DNA of 64,000 nt, from positions 1-64,000 of the forward strand of contig NZ_JAQSLK010000004.1 of assembly GCF_028649595.1 (NCBI RefSeq), written 5' to 3'. Source of the stretch: Campylobacter magnus. GTDB taxonomy: Bacteria; Campylobacterota; Campylobacteria; Campylobacterales; Campylobacteraceae. Under the pieces are notes generated by a model. The model was not told where the DNA came from, ran no database searches, and worked only from the letters and a program-made list of their open reading frames with translations. The first letter of the stretch is position 1, and the number at the start of each line of letters is the position of its first letter. Positions 63,151 through 64,000 of this stretch are shown in pieces. The position numbers were made by a program, and so were the translations under genes.

Positions 63151-63980
63151 TTTTTGGTTTATTTAGCGGTATTTTTTGGGCACTTGATACGATAGTGCTT
63201 TCTTATATAAGTGCGTTTGTGCTTATTATTTGCTTTTTTCATGATTTTATTGCTGTTTGGCTGCTATTTTTTACTAGCAAAATAAATCTAAAAAAGCAAG
63301 AGCTAAAAATCCTAATCCTAGCTGGTATTGCTGGTGGGCTTGGTATGATTTTATATTTGCTTGGCATTTATCTCTCATCAGCCAGTATAGCTGGAGTGCT
63401 TAGTAGCTTGTATCCTATATTTAGTGCGGTTTTAGCTCATTTTGTTTTAAGAGAGTATTTGAGTTTGTTAGGGTATTTTGGCTTGGTTTTGGCTATTTTT
63501 GGCACTTTTATGCTTTTTAATATAAATTTAAACGAGTTTAGCTTTCTTGGTGCTTTTTGTGCGCTTGGCTGCGCTTTTTGCTGGGGTAGTGAGTGCGTGA
63601 TAGTAAAACTTGCGCTAAATAAAGGCACAGATGAAAAAACAGCACTTTTTATAAGGCAATGTGTTAGCAGCTTTTTTTCTTTTGTAGGAATTCTAGCTGT
63701 ATTTAGCCTAGGTAAACTTGATTTTAGCCAGAGCAATCTTTATCTTGTTTGTGTTGCTAGCGTTTTAGGCACTATTTCGTATTTGTTTTATTACAAAGCA
63801 ATCAGCAAACTTGGTGCGCTAAAAGCCATGGGACTAAATATCTCATACTCAGCATGGATAGTGGTTTTTGGTGTATTTTTTGGTAGTCAAATAAATATGT
63901 ATTTATTGCTTTGTGCTCTCATTATAATTTTTGGATGCTTGCTTAGCAATGCAAAAACTATAAAAATTGAGGTAAAATGA
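63147..63980 (+). CDS. licB: Choline transporter/permease, LicB type
   Basis: 277 residues, ten membrane helices in two five-helix repeats, EamA/DMT superfamily. The first half carries LSSASIAGVLSSLYPIFSAVLAHFVLRE, typical of EamA. In Haemophilus lic1 the LicB protein is a choline permease in the same order as here. ATG overlaps the licA stop; its stop overlaps licC. Some EamA proteins carry other solutes, so choline is inferred from context. Confidence 0.85.
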   Translation: MIFGLFSGIFWALDTIVLSYISAFVLIICFFHDFIAVWLLFFTSKINLKKQELKILILAGIAGGLGMILYLLGIYLSSASIAGVLSSLYPIFSAVLAHFVLREYLSLLGYFGLVLAIFGTFMLFNINLNEFSFLGAFCALGCAFCWGSECVIVKLALNKGTDEKTALFIRQCVSSFFSFVGILAVFSLGKLDFSQSNLYLVCVASVLGTISYLFYYKAISKLGALKAMGLNISYSAWIVVFGVFFGSQINMYLLLCALIIIFGCLLSNAKTIKIEVK

Positions 63981-64000
63981 ACGCTATTATCTTAGCAGCA
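63977..64000 (+). CDS. licC: Start of CTP:phosphocholine cytidylyltransferase, partial
   Basis: Only eight codons (MNAIILAA) before the window ends. That opening is typical of sugar/choline nucleotidyltransferases, and overlap with licB plus the licA-licB order make licC by far the likeliest identity. The rest is outside the window. Confidence 0.6.

Overview
The window looks like the chromosome of a Campylobacter outside the C. jejuni/C. coli pair. Evidence: a group III truncated haemoglobin of the Ctb type, a flavodoxin-type pyruvate oxidoreductase, a PflA-like flagellar protein, a SurA-like gene divergent from gltX, an OXA-61-type beta-lactamase, poly-G contingency tracts, extended TGnTATAAT promoters and AT-rich codon use. 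I do not name a species. Almost all genes are housekeeping or surface-glycan genes. I see no insertion sequence, prophage, rRNA or CRISPR array.

Layout. 0-12 kb: dnaE and gapA (minus), then nadD-rsfS-tautomerase-three micro membrane proteins-pgk-tpiA, then nifS-ctb-nifU. 12-17 kb: two flavin monooxygenases flanking an ATP-grasp ligase, then gltA. 17-27 kb: a poly-G phase-variable gene caught OFF, rarA, a CNNM/CBS protein, a nitroreductase, nspC, a stretch of decayed small genes, moaE and an SbmA-like protein. 27-38 kb: trpE, a UDP-sugar dehydrogenase/epimerase pair, an exonuclease, a lipooligosaccharide core cluster (waaC-lpxL-GT2-waaQ-like) and a PseA-like amidotransferase. 38-52 kb: tRNA-Arg, pflA, a CoA transferase and prpD, prpC, prpB, divergent from pyruvate:flavodoxin oxidoreductase. 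52-64 kb: small unknowns, the menaquinone prenyltransferase, miaA, blaOXA, moaA, a SurA-like chaperone, gltX, an AGCS symporter and the start of a poly-G-controlled licABC (phosphocholine) operon cut by the window end.

The 2-methylcitrate genes work as one pathway. A CoA transferase can activate propionate, PrpC and PrpD build and dehydrate 2-methylcitrate, and PrpB yields pyruvate and succinate. The divergent oxidoreductase could oxidise the pyruvate.

The most unusual content is noncoding. Intergenic DNA is assembled from a small set of repeated modules: (1) a perfect 16-bp palindrome GGAATTCTAGAATTCC and its variants, scattered in very large numbers and in places forming in-frame parts of genes; (2) a family of about 215-250 nt elements, four copies around the prp genes, whose long stems differ in sequence between copies yet remain paired, with departures that are mostly G-U wobbles on one strand, which is the mark of a structured RNA; (3) hairpins with different stems around a shared loop containing TTCTATCT; (4) GCTCGCTTT hairpin modules; (5) G-rich GGGGGTTAGGGGG elements at gene ends. 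Families 1 and 2 are my best candidates for something undescribed.
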